In this document: piece by piece, positions 43,700 through 52,054 of the stretch
Layout: each line of letters starts with the position of its first letter
How positions within the stretch are numbered: the first letter of the stretch is position 1
NCBI GenBank assembly: GCA_964595955.1
Contig: CAZQSF010000004.1
Span: 17,012-81,011 of the forward strand
DNA: 64,000 nt
Reading direction: 5' to 3'
DNA from: JAJDFU01 sp964595955
Lineage (GTDB): Bacteria; Bacteroidota; Bacteroidia; Chitinophagales; Saprospiraceae
The notes under the pieces: generated by a model
Database searches by the model: none
What the model was told of the DNA's origin: nothing
Seen by the model: only the letters and a program-made list of their open reading frames with translations
Made by a program: the position numbers and the translations under genes

Positions 43700-44472
43700 C
43701 CGGCTTTTTGTTTGAATCGTTCGATCGCTTCCCGGGTAAATCGACCCAGGACCAACTTGCCGCTCATTGCAGCACGCGCTTCCAGCAGCTCATCCCAGTG
43801 ATCGGTGCCCTGCCAGAAGGCCTGCTTCAGCAGTCGCATGGCTTCGGGATTGGAGGCGGCCAGCCTGCCGGCCAGCTCCTGTACACCGGCATCCAATTGG
43901 TCGGCCTCCTCGTATACCTGAGCATAAAGCCCCTTTTCGAGAGCCCAGTGGGCCTTTTGCCAAACGGTGGCGTTGATGGCCAGCTGGGTCATGGCGGAGG
44001 TGCCGACCTTGCGCTCAACGGCCGGGCCCACTACAAACGGGCCGATGCCGATGGCCAGCTCGCTCAGTTTCACATCGGCAAAGCGGGTGGCCAGGCAGTA
44101 ATCGGTGGCGGCAGCCACGCCCACACCACCGCCCACGGCCTTGCCCTGGACGCGGCCGATGATGAACTTCGGGCATTTGCGCATGGCGTTGATCACCCGG
44201 GCAAACCCCATGAAAAAGCGCTTGCCGGCCTCGAAGTCCTCGATGGCGATCAGCTCGTCGAAGCTGGCGCCGGCACAAAAAGTTCGATTGCCCCCGCTTT
44301 TGAGCACGATCACGCGAGCCTCTTCGTTTTGGCCCATGCCGGTTATGGCTTCTGCCAGTTCGGCCAGCACATCGCTGGGCAGGGCATTATGCGATGGATG
44401 AAAAAACTCAATGGTACCAATGCCGTCCGAAACGGCTGTCAGTACGCCGCCTTGTTTGTTCGTTTGGGTCAT
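43696..44472 (-). CDS. Enoyl-CoA hydratase/isomerase family protein
   Basis: Crotonase-fold enzyme, 258 residues. FCAGASFDEL and the second oxyanion-hole segment VQGKAVGGGVGVAAATDYCLA are present. The Glu positions of classical hydratases are partly replaced (FADVKLSELAIGIGPFVVGP), so the reaction may be isomerisation or another crotonase activity, such as PaaG/PaaF-like steps. Its presence next to paaZ and paaY favours a role in phenylacetate or acyl-CoA catabolism. Confidence 0.88.
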   Translation of the reverse strand: MTQTNKQGGVLTAVSDGIGTIEFFHPSHNALPSDVLAELAEAITGMGQNEEARVIVLKSGGNRTFCAGASFDELIAIEDFEAGKRFFMGFARVINAMRKCPKFIIGRVQGKAVGGGVGVAAATDYCLATRFADVKLSELAIGIGPFVVGPAVERKVGTSAMTQLAINATVWQKAHWALEKGLYAQVYEEADQLDAGVQELAGRLAASNPEAMRLLKQAFWQGTDHWDELLEARAAMSGKLVLGRFTREAIERFKQKAG

Positions 44473-44630
44473 TTAATTCGTATTGTGCAACAGGTGGAAT
44501 AGGTGTACTCCCTCATCCCATGTTTTTATTCGGTCGTGCTCCCTCGGACGGCACCCGCTTGGACTTCTCGAAGGAAAACGGCTGTACGGAACGGTTGGCT
44601 ACGCTTAAGCCCGCACGATTTCGCCAAGGG

Positions 44631-46106
44631 TTAGCCCGTACGCTTTACTTGCAACTCGCCGCCCGGGTACCGTTCAATTCGACGGATCATGCCGTTGAAT
44701 ACCAGGTAATGAAAGGGCGCAACCAAATACCAGTACAGGCGCCCCATCAGGCCGAACGGCCGGAAAGTGGCTTCTTGTTGCAACCAGGCTTGGCCGTCTC
44801 GCTGCAGAATGCGGAATTCCAGCCAGGCTTCGCCGGGCAGTTTCATTTCGGCATACAACAACAGGCGGCGCTCGTTTTCATCCGCCACCAACACCCGCCA
44901 GAAATCGAGGGCATCGCCGGGGTTTATGCGATCGGGATGGGTGCGGCCGCGCCGAAGACCGATGCCGCCCACCAGCTTGTCCAGCAGGCCCCGCAAACGC
45001 CAGAGTGCGTTGGCATAGTACCAGCCGCGCTCGCCGCCGATGGCCTGAATATTTGCCCAAACCTGTTCCTCTCGCACGTGCTCGATCGGGATGCGCCTTC
45101 GATCCCGGAAACATCCGTATTCCGGCACCTGCATGTATTTTTGCAGGTTACTGTGGCTGGAGCTGGAGATCAGCGAATCCTTCCAACTGGAGACAACCAT
45201 GTTCTGCTCGATCCTGGCGAAGGCCAGGGCTACGGCTTCCCGGTAAGGAATCAGATCTATGCCCAGCATGCCGGCCAGGCGATGATCGCGGGCCACTACG
45301 TCTACCTTCATGCTGTCCACCAGGTTCACGGCCAGTTCGTAGGTGATAGAGGTCACGAAGTACAACCAGTAGCTGGACAGCCTTGGCGTCATCACCGGCA
45401 CGGTGAAGATCCAGCGTCGCAGGCCCCGGACTTCGGCGTAGCCGAGAAGCATTTCCCTGTAGGATAAGACCTCGCCGCAGCCGATATCGAAGTTCTGGTC
45501 GAAGCAATCCTCGCGAAGCAAAACCCCGGTCAGTAACTGAATGACATTTCGAATGCCGATGGGTTCGCAAAGCGTATTGACCCAGCGGGGGGCCACCATT
45601 ACGGGGAGCTTCTCCACCAGGTCGCGTATGATTTCAAAGGAGGCGCTGCCCGAACCGACCACGATGCCGGCCCGCAGGGCCGTGAGCGGGACGTTTCCCG
45701 CCGCGAGAATGCGTTCTACCTGCAAGCGCGACTCCAGGTGACGCGAAAGCTCTTCGCTGTTCACCATACCGGTCAGGTAGATGATCTGTTTTGCCCCGGC
45801 GCGCTCCACATATTCCCGGAAGTGGCGGGCGGTCTTTTCCTCCAGGGATTCGAATTTGCCCACGGAGGCAGACATGGAGTGGATGAGGAAATAAGCCACC
45901 TCAAAATCGAGGGGAACTTCGCCGTTGGCCGGCACCGGCTCCAAAAAATCGTGTTCAAACAACGCTACCGTCCAGTCGTCCGGCAGGTCGGCTGCGTAGG
46001 TCTGCGCATCCCGCACACAGGCAATGACCTCGTGCCCTTGGTCCAGCAGCACGGGGAGCAGCCGTTTGCCGATGTAGCCGGTAGCCCCGGTGAGTAAGAT
46101 ACGCAT
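44631..46106 (-). CDS. NAD(P)-binding protein with C-terminal DUF2867
   Basis: 491 residues. The N-terminal half is an SDR-type Rossmann domain (LLTGATGYIGKRLLPVL, TGMVNSEE) of the atypical/NDUFA9-like group; the C-terminal ~160 residues (VRGDALDFWRVL-like region, PGEAWLEFRI, YWYLVAPFHYLVFNGMIRRI) correspond to DUF2867. Function unknown. It lies between the hydratase and paaZ on the same strand, with a 55-base gap to paaZ. Confidence 0.85.
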   Translation of the reverse strand: MRILLTGATGYIGKRLLPVLLDQGHEVIACVRDAQTYAADLPDDWTVALFEHDFLEPVPANGEVPLDFEVAYFLIHSMSASVGKFESLEEKTARHFREYVERAGAKQIIYLTGMVNSEELSRHLESRLQVERILAAGNVPLTALRAGIVVGSGSASFEIIRDLVEKLPVMVAPRWVNTLCEPIGIRNVIQLLTGVLLREDCFDQNFDIGCGEVLSYREMLLGYAEVRGLRRWIFTVPVMTPRLSSYWLYFVTSITYELAVNLVDSMKVDVVARDHRLAGMLGIDLIPYREAVALAFARIEQNMVVSSWKDSLISSSSHSNLQKYMQVPEYGCFRDRRRIPIEHVREEQVWANIQAIGGERGWYYANALWRLRGLLDKLVGGIGLRRGRTHPDRINPGDALDFWRVLVADENERRLLLYAEMKLPGEAWLEFRILQRDGQAWLQQEATFRPFGLMGRLYWYLVAPFHYLVFNGMIRRIERYPGGELQVKRTG

Positions 46107-46161
46107 GACGATAGGTTACCCCATATCAACGCAGGCACCTCCCGGAGGTTCGCCCCGGCAC

Positions 46162-48222
46162 TTACACCGCCGGCTTTTCAGACTGATCCCGCTTTTTCAC
46201 CATAGTGAGGATGGTGGCGATCGCAACCGTTTCGCCGGTTTCGTCGTACACATCCACCAGCCATTTGACGATCCCTTTGGCGATGTCGTCTTCGTCCTTT
46301 TTCTCCTGATTTACCTTTTCCTTTACCGTCAGTTTGACGCCCAGGGTCATGCCGGGGTACACCGGTTTGGTGAACCGACACTCTTCCAACCCGTAGTTGA
46401 GCAGGACCGGTCCTTTTTTGGGATCCACAAACAGACCGGCAGCCTTGGACAGTACGAAATAACCATGGGCTACCCGCTGCTCGAAGATGGTGCCTTCCAG
46501 GGCGGTGGCATCCATGTGGGCGTAGAAATTATCGCCGCTGACGTTGGCAAAATTCACGATGTCGGCCTCGCTGACCGTATGCTTGTGGGTAGTCACCGTT
46601 TCGCCTACCTTCAAATCCTCGAAATGCTTTCTGAATGGGTGGATAGCCGATTCAGGCCGTTCGCCGCCCACCTGGTACACATCCGTTACGGCGGTGATCA
46701 TGCTGGGATGACCCTGAATGGCCGTGCGTTGCAGGTAGTGTTTCACGCCGCGCACGCCCCCCATCTCCTCACCGCCGCCCGCTCGACCCGGGCCGCCGTG
46801 GGTGAGCAAGGGCATGGGCGAGCCATGACCGGTACTCTCCGGGGCACTTTCTTCATTGAGAATGAGGATGCGGCCATGGTAGGGAGCCGATTCCATAACG
46901 TAGGTGCGGGCAAAATCCGGATCGGCTGTAGCAATGGTGCTCACCAGAGAGCCTTTGCCCATATTGGCCAGTTGGATCGCTTCCTCCAGGTCGCGATAAG
47001 GCATGAGGGTGCTCACCGGTCCGAATGCCTCTACCGTATGGGTTTCCTGCCCCTGGAAAGGATCGTCGTTGCGGAAGACCAGCGGGGGCAGGAAGGCCCC
47101 TTTCTGCCGGTCGGCCCCAACGAGTTCAAAATCGTCCGGCTTGCCGTATATCAGGGTGGCGCTGCGCTGCAGTTCTTCAATGCGGTGCTTTACCTCCTCC
47201 ACTTGCTCCTTGCTGGCCAGAGCACCCATGCGCACGCCCTCTTCCTGTGGATTGCCGATGGTGGTCTTACCCAGGCGCTGAGCCAGGGCTATTTGAACGT
47301 CCTCCAGCATGTTTTCCGGCACGATGATGCGCCGGATGGCCGTGCACTTTTGGCCGGCCTTCACCGTCATTTCCCGCTGCACCTCCTTGATGAAGAGGTC
47401 GAAAGTGGGCGTGCCCGGGCTGGCATCTTCGGCCAGCACCGCAGCATTGAGGCTGTCGGCCTCCATATTGAAGGGCACCGAGTTTTCGACGATGCTGGGT
47501 TGGCTTTTGAGCATGCGCCCGGTAGAGGCCGAGCCCGTGAACGTCACCACATCCTGGGGCGTGACCGGCTCGAGTATGCCCACGCCTGTACCACACACCA
47601 GTTGCAGGGCACCCTCCGGCAGGATTCCCGAAGCGATGATGTCGCGGACCATGGCTTCGGTGAGGTAGGAGGTTACTTCCGAAGGCTTGACGATGGCGGG
47701 CATGCCGGCCAGCAGATTGACCGAGAGTTTTTCCAGCATACCCCAGATGGGAAAGTTGAAGGCGTTGATGTGAATGGCTACGCCCTGCTTGGGTACCATG
47801 ATGTGGTGGCCGATAAAGGTGCCGCCCTTGGAGAGGGAGACGGCCTCGCCATCCACGTAATAAGGCTTGTCGGGAAATTTTCGCCTCAGGCTGGCATAGG
47901 CGAAAAGGGTGCCGATACCGCCGTCGATGTCAATCCAGCTGTCGCCTTTGGTGGCGCCGGTGCGATAGCTGAGAGGATAGTAGGACTTGCGCAGGCCGTG
48001 TAAATGAAGAGCCAGCTTCTTGAGCATGAGGCCGCGCTGCTGGAAGGTCATCCGGCGAAGAGCCGGCCCCCCAACGCGCCGGGCGTAGTCCATCATGGCG
48101 GCGTAGTCGAGCCCTTCTGAACCGCAGGTAGCGATGAGTTCGCCGGTTACGGCATCGTACTGAGGAACGCCGTCCCCCTCATGGGGAACCCACGCTCCCT
48201 GTAGGTAATTGTGGAGTTTCAT
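46162..48222 (-). CDS. paaZ: Bifunctional oxepin-CoA hydrolase / 3-oxo-5,6-dehydrosuberyl-CoA dehydrogenase
   Basis: 686 residues in two domains: an aldehyde dehydrogenase (about 1-510) with GSASTGR, the catalytic Cys in GQKCTAIRR, and a C-terminal MaoC-type (R)-hydratase with the catalytic Asp and His in SGDNFYAHMDATAL. In phenylacetate degradation it opens the oxepin ring and oxidises the aldehyde. MaoC-ALDH fusions also occur in other pathways, but the following paaY supports the Paa role. Start set at MKLHNYLQGAW, the family start. A palindrome overlaps its predicted transcription start. Confidence 0.92.
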   Translation of the reverse strand: MKLHNYLQGAWVPHEGDGVPQYDAVTGELIATCGSEGLDYAAMMDYARRVGGPALRRMTFQQRGLMLKKLALHLHGLRKSYYPLSYRTGATKGDSWIDIDGGIGTLFAYASLRRKFPDKPYYVDGEAVSLSKGGTFIGHHIMVPKQGVAIHINAFNFPIWGMLEKLSVNLLAGMPAIVKPSEVTSYLTEAMVRDIIASGILPEGALQLVCGTGVGILEPVTPQDVVTFTGSASTGRMLKSQPSIVENSVPFNMEADSLNAAVLAEDASPGTPTFDLFIKEVQREMTVKAGQKCTAIRRIIVPENMLEDVQIALAQRLGKTTIGNPQEEGVRMGALASKEQVEEVKHRIEELQRSATLIYGKPDDFELVGADRQKGAFLPPLVFRNDDPFQGQETHTVEAFGPVSTLMPYRDLEEAIQLANMGKGSLVSTIATADPDFARTYVMESAPYHGRILILNEESAPESTGHGSPMPLLTHGGPGRAGGGEEMGGVRGVKHYLQRTAIQGHPSMITAVTDVYQVGGERPESAIHPFRKHFEDLKVGETVTTHKHTVSEADIVNFANVSGDNFYAHMDATALEGTIFEQRVAHGYFVLSKAAGLFVDPKKGPVLLNYGLEECRFTKPVYPGMTLGVKLTVKEKVNQEKKDEDDIAKGIVKWLVDVYDETGETVAIATILTMVKKRDQSEKPAV

Positions 48223-48247
48223 GCAAAGGAGTTTGGTGGAGCGAACA

Positions 48248-48275
48248 AACGAATGCTCGTTCGCCCTCAAAAATA
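48248..48275 (-). promoter_or_regulatory. paaZ promoter with palindromic operator candidate
   Basis: The minus strand reads TATTTTTG at 48268-48275 (-7 consensus). Just downstream, AACGA-ATGC-TCGTT (48248-48261) is a perfect 5-bp inverted repeat and is nested in a wider GCGAAC/GTTCGC pair. Its position over the start site suits a repressor, and TetR-type PaaR repressors recognise short palindromes of similar character. Confidence 0.5.
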
Positions 48276-48300
48276 AGGGCTTTTTCCGCCTCGGCCAATC

Positions 48301-48903
48301 CTACTGTCCCACATCCTGGAGCTGTTTCCAGGGGGCAAAGGTTGCAGCTTGCTCAGGTCGCTGATCGGGAACTTCGGTAAGGGGCTGGCAGGGGCGCAGG
48401 CTTTTATGACATTCGGCCGGAAGCTGCCGGTAAAGCTGAGTACCCTCGGTCTTCCAGGCGATCATCTCGTCACTGACCTCCTTTAAAATACGGGCGGGAT
48501 TGCCTACCACCAGACTGCGGGCGGGGATTCGCTCCTCGGCCTTGATGAAGGCGAGCGCGCCCACGATACACTCTTCGCCGATCTCCACATTATCCATAAG
48601 CACGGCATTCATCCCAATGAGGCTGTTGCGGCCCACGGTAGCGCCGTGAATGACGGCTCCATGGCCGATATGAGCCTCTTTGTGCAGGTGCACCGGAAGG
48701 CCGGGAAACATGTGGATGACGCAGTTTTCCTGCACATTGCATCCATCATCGATCCGCACCTCACCCCAGTCGCCGCGTATAGCAGCCCCCGGGCCCACAT
48801 ACACATTGCGGCCGATAAGGACATTGCCAATAATGGAAGCTTGAGGATGTACGAACGAAGAGGGATGTACTACCGGGCGGTAGCCATTGAATTCGTAGAT
48901 CAT
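48301..48903 (-). CDS. paaY: Hexapeptide-repeat protein PaaY (gamma-carbonic-anhydrase-like thioesterase)
   Basis: 200 residues with left-handed beta-helix repeats (IIGNVLIGRNVYVGPGAAIRGD, IGHGAVIHGATVGRNSLIGMNAVL, IGEECIVGAL) ending in VVGNPARILKEVSDEMIAWK. PaaY releases inhibitory CoA thioesters formed in phenylacetate catabolism. It carries a zinc-ligand-like His pattern typical of the gamma-class. Start taken at MIYEFNGYRPVVHPSSFVHP. It has its own -7 element, so it may be transcribed separately from paaZ. Confidence 0.9.
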   Translation of the reverse strand: MIYEFNGYRPVVHPSSFVHPQASIIGNVLIGRNVYVGPGAAIRGDWGEVRIDDGCNVQENCVIHMFPGLPVHLHKEAHIGHGAVIHGATVGRNSLIGMNAVLMDNVEIGEECIVGALAFIKAEERIPARSLVVGNPARILKEVSDEMIAWKTEGTQLYRQLPAECHKSLRPCQPLTEVPDQRPEQAATFAPWKQLQDVGQ

Positions 48904-48941
48904 GGTTAGGACGTTTATTGCGATTCGTGTTAAAGTTAGGC

Positions 48942-48949
48942 CAAAGCTA
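48942..48949 (-). promoter_or_regulatory. Bacteroidota -7 element for paaY
   Basis: The minus strand reads TAGCTTTG (TAnnTTTG), ~39 bases before the paaY ATG. No convincing -33 element. Confidence 0.5.
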
Positions 48950-49014
48950 GGCAACGACCAACTTTAGGGTTTACCCAAATTGTTGTACTTTTTACAAGTT
49001 CAAGGCAGCATCGG

Positions 49015-49920
49015 TTGGCTACCTGGGGGTTAAAATTCGCACGCTTGGCACAGTTTCACTGGACATACGTAGGAGATACCGGCAAAAAGTACCAGGTCGG
49101 GCTCTACCACAGTACGAAAACCGGCCATTTGCTCATTCACCTCAATGCCAAGATCCTGGCCGTCGATTTCAGCGTGCGCGATTCAAAGGAGTATCCTTTT
49201 TTTATCGAAGAGGAATTTTGTCGAATCCGGCTCGAGCGGCGAGCGGATCGCATGTATTACTTTTTCGACATCGACAAGGAAGTGGATACGCCCCGAAACC
49301 GGGCCCGAAAAAAACGCAATAAGCAATACCTGAAGCAAACCCTCCTTTTTTTCGGTGGCCTTATTCTGCTGGCCGCCCTTTTCGGGCTGGGCATGGACCG
49401 CCTCGACCGGGCCCGCAAAGCCGAGATGCTGGTACCGGCTGTCTACCTTCCGGCTACCGGGCAGATCACCCGGATCCTCGACCCGCAGATGGGCGAATTG
49501 GAATACCAATTCACCTTGCCCACGGGAGAACGCTATCGGGGCCAGAAAACGGAAGGGAATCTCTACCAGCACTGGGGGCGTATGCTCGAGCGGGGCGATG
49601 AGTTCGAGGTGGCCTATCTGATGGGCCAGCCGGCCATAAGCCGCCTGGACCTCACGGCGCCTACCGCTGGCCAGCGAGAACGCCTGCGGCGGCGCGCCCT
49701 GGACAAGCACCGCCGGCTCCATCCGGAGATAGCGGACCGGGAACTGGATTGCTTTGTAGCAGGTTCTGTGAAACTTCGGCAGCTAGACGGCCTGGTGCAT
49801 ATTTTTCACCAGGACCAAAAACCCTATGCCAATGCCTACCACAACAAAATCACGTATCGCCGCCTGATCAAGGATTTGGCCGATAGCCTGGGGCTGAGTT
49901 GCCTGCCCCCGCTGCAGTAG
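49015..49920 (+). CDS. Hypothetical membrane protein (TTG start)
   Basis: About 301 residues: an N-terminal beta-rich domain (FHWTYVGDTGKKYQVGLYHSTKTGHLLIHL), a charged segment, one transmembrane helix (about 109-127) and a C-terminal domain with QITRILDPQMGELEYQFTLPTGERYRG that vaguely recalls DUF3592-type extracytoplasmic regions. No ATG exists near the start; the frame opens with TTG here, and another TTG 30 bases downstream begins AQFHWTYVG. Function unknown. scpB follows 23 bases later. Confidence 0.7.
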   Translation: MATWGLKFARLAQFHWTYVGDTGKKYQVGLYHSTKTGHLLIHLNAKILAVDFSVRDSKEYPFFIEEEFCRIRLERRADRMYYFFDIDKEVDTPRNRARKKRNKQYLKQTLLFFGGLILLAALFGLGMDRLDRARKAEMLVPAVYLPATGQITRILDPQMGELEYQFTLPTGERYRGQKTEGNLYQHWGRMLERGDEFEVAYLMGQPAISRLDLTAPTAGQRERLRRRALDKHRRLHPEIADRELDCFVAGSVKLRQLDGLVHIFHQDQKPYANAYHNKITYRRLIKDLADSLGLSCLPPLQ

Positions 49921-49930
49921 GCAAAATGCG

Positions 49931-49938
49931 TACCTTTG
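49931..49938 (+). promoter_or_regulatory. -7 element just before scpB
   Basis: TACCTTTG matches the Bacteroidota consensus exactly and lies only 5 bases before the ATG, predicting a leaderless or almost leaderless transcript. Confidence 0.5.
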
Positions 49939-49943
49939 CGGCC

Positions 49944-50564
49944 ATGGACCAGCTGGCACAACACATCGAGAGCCTCATCTTCGCAGCCGATACGCCGGTG
50001 AGCCTCAAGGAGATAAAGAACTGCCTGGAGGAGGTGTTCGGAACACCTCTGAAAAAAGCAGACCTGTACGAGGCTGTCGATCAGTTGCGCGCCCAATACG
50101 AACAACCCGGTTCGGCCATCGAACTGGCTGAGATCGCCGGGGGTTATCAATTTTTGACCAAACCGGCATTTCATCACACGGTAGGCACGTACCTCAAGCA
50201 AACCACTCGCAAGCGCCTTTCCCGCTCGGCATTGGAGACACTTTCCATAATCGCCTACAAGCAGCCGGTGACCAAAAGCGAAATGGAGCGCATTCGCGGT
50301 GTGAACTGTGATTACGCGGTGCAGAAACTATTGGAAAAGGAGCTTGTTGTCATTACGGGACGCAGCGAAGGCCCCGGAAGGCCGTTGCTGTACGGAACCA
50401 GCGAGAAGTTCATGGACTACTTCGGGCTCAAAAGCCTGGAAGACCTGCCCAAACCCAAAGACTTTAAGGAGCCCGAACAGCAGATCGGCGAAAAAGCGCC
50501 CATCGAGGAGCGGGCCGAAGGCGGTAAGCCGCCGGTACAAGCTGCAAAAGAGGAAGAAGAATGA
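49944..50564 (+). CDS. scpB: Segregation and condensation protein B
   Basis: Winged-helix partner of ScpA and SMC in chromosome condensation, 206 residues. It has two winged-helix halves (IESLIFAADTPVSLKEIKNCLEE; LSRSALETLSIIAYKQPVTKSEMERIRGVN), the FLTKP segment and an acidic, disordered C-terminal tail. The start at MDQLAQHIE matches homologues. Its stop overlaps the DUF2480 start (ATGA). ScpA is not in the window. Confidence 0.94.
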   Translation: MDQLAQHIESLIFAADTPVSLKEIKNCLEEVFGTPLKKADLYEAVDQLRAQYEQPGSAIELAEIAGGYQFLTKPAFHHTVGTYLKQTTRKRLSRSALETLSIIAYKQPVTKSEMERIRGVNCDYAVQKLLEKELVVITGRSEGPGRPLLYGTSEKFMDYFGLKSLEDLPKPKDFKEPEQQIGEKAPIEERAEGGKPPVQAAKEEEE

Positions 50565-51079
50565 GTCAGGAAAAACCCCTTGTCAATCGCGTCGCCCAAT
50601 CGGGCCTCGTTACCATTAATCTAGAAAACTATTTTCCAGCCGGGGAAGTCGTGCCCTTTGATCTCAAGGATTATTTGTTCAAGGAACTGCTTCTTAAGGA
50701 AAAAGATTTCCGCGCAGCCATGAAAGCCCATGAATGGGACGCGTACGAGGGCAAAGTGTTGGCGGTTTTCTGCTCCACCGATGCGATCATTCCCGTGTGG
50801 GCCTATATGCTGGTGGCCGTCCATGCTGCCCCCCATGCCGCCGACGTTTTCCAGGGAACCGTGGAGGCGTATTACCGCATGGCCTTTCTCCGGGCTCTCG
50901 ACCAATTGGATCCCGCTCAATATCAAGACGAACGCATTGTCATCAAAGGCTGTAGCGACAAGCCCGTGCCCCCTGCCGCTTATGTGGAACTGACCCGTCG
51001 CCTGCGCCCCCATGCCAAAAGCATCATGTACGGCGAGGCTTGCAGTACGGTGCCCCTGTACAAAAAGCCGCGGAAGTAA
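50561..51079 (+). CDS. DUF2480 family protein
   Basis: 172 residues, cytoplasmic. The pattern VNRVAQSGLVTINLENYFPAGE ... FDLKDYLFKELLLKEKDFR, and VKGCSDKPVPPAAYVELTRRLRP further on, matches the Bacteroidota-specific family DUF2480. Function unknown. Translationally coupled to scpB. Confidence 0.9.
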   Translation: MSQEKPLVNRVAQSGLVTINLENYFPAGEVVPFDLKDYLFKELLLKEKDFRAAMKAHEWDAYEGKVLAVFCSTDAIIPVWAYMLVAVHAAPHAADVFQGTVEAYYRMAFLRALDQLDPAQYQDERIVIKGCSDKPVPPAAYVELTRRLRPHAKSIMYGEACSTVPLYKKPRK

Positions 51080-51147
51080 GTCGTCGCCCTTGCGGCGAAG
51101 CCCGATCCAGGGCTGCTCCTTTCAGTCGCTTGCCCGTCGCGCTCTGT

Positions 51148-51840
51148 TCAGGCCTTTGGCTGCATCGGGATGTGTGCGCGCAAATCCGAAAGGGCATCAA
51201 TAATGAGGGTGGGCTCGTAGCCTTCTTGCAAGACGGCCTTGGGGTCGCGCCGGACCCAGCAGGTAGTAAGCCCGGCGGAAGCTGCGCCGGCCACATCCCA
51301 GGTGTTCCCGGAAACGAAGAGGAGTTCTTCGGAGCGGCACTCAAAATGAGCCGGCCCCAAGGCATATACCTTCGGGCTGGGCTTGAATTGCTCGATTCCG
51401 TCGGCACTGAGTATGCCGGAAAATCCATCCTGCAAGCCCGCATGGGCCAGGGCGGGCAACACCAGTTCGGGTTCGGCATTGGTGAGTATGGCCAGCGGAA
51501 AGTACCGTCCGAAAAGCCGGATTACCTCTTCTACATCCGGATAAAGCTCCAGGTGAAAGTAGGCGTGCATGAGTTCATCGGCCTGTTTCCGGGAGAGGAT
51601 GAGGTTCTCCTGCCGGCAGGCCATGCGCAAGGCTTCGCGAGTGAGCACGCTGAAGGGCTGATAGCGCGCCATCAGGCTGCGAAGCCAGGTGAGCTCAACC
51701 TGGTAAGCGCGCCACCGAGAAGCTACTGCAGGGGCTTTTGGACCGAAAAAATCCTTCAGACGGGCATCCACAGCACTTACATTGAACAGCGTACCGTAGG
51801 CGTCAAAGGCAATGGCTCGTAAAGTGGGGAGTGCACTCAT
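51148..51840 (-). CDS. Type II haloacid dehalogenase-like HAD hydrolase
   Basis: 230 residues. FDAYGTLF has the nucleophile Asp13; RAYQVELTWLRSLM carries the substrate-carboxylate Arg region of type II L-2-haloacid dehalogenases; ILTNAEPE is motif II; FKPSPKVY is motif III and SGNTWDVAGAASAG motif IV. Likely hydrolyses 2-haloacids or a related metabolite. No transporter or halide genes nearby. Start at MSALPTLRAIAFDAYG is well placed. Confidence 0.9.
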   Translation of the reverse strand: MSALPTLRAIAFDAYGTLFNVSAVDARLKDFFGPKAPAVASRWRAYQVELTWLRSLMARYQPFSVLTREALRMACRQENLILSRKQADELMHAYFHLELYPDVEEVIRLFGRYFPLAILTNAEPELVLPALAHAGLQDGFSGILSADGIEQFKPSPKVYALGPAHFECRSEELLFVSGNTWDVAGAASAGLTTCWVRRDPKAVLQEGYEPTLIIDALSDLRAHIPMQPKA

Positions 51841-51849
51841 GAGTATGGT

Positions 51850-51945
51850 CTAAGTGCAAAACCGAGGGTTTTGCAGTGTGCGTTTGAGTTTGAGTGTGGG
51901 AGAGGTTGATTGCATACGCAAACAATCCTTCATTGCTTTTGAGAT
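51850..51945 (+). repeat. Dispersed intergenic repeat, copy 2
   Basis: 96-bp relative of the minus-strand segment at 2276-2365 (87% identity over 90 aligned positions, 6-bp tandem insertion of GTTTGA type). Hairpin GCAAAACC-GAG-GGTTTTGC corresponds to the first copy's hairpin with a pair-conserving change. It sits 10 bases upstream of the dehalogenase start, pointing away from it. Confidence 0.7.
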
Positions 51946-52054
51946 GGCTTCTAGAACGCGGAACGAAGAGGCTCGCAAAGATGCCCGGTGGTTCCTTCCG
52001 AACCCGATTCCAAAAGATCTTTGCACCTGGTGAGATCCTATCGTCCTCTACCGG

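Noticed and set aside
46090..48003. 637-residue plus-strand frame opposite paaZ
   Set aside because: High-GC antisense shadow; paaZ on the minus strand shows clear ALDH and MaoC motifs.
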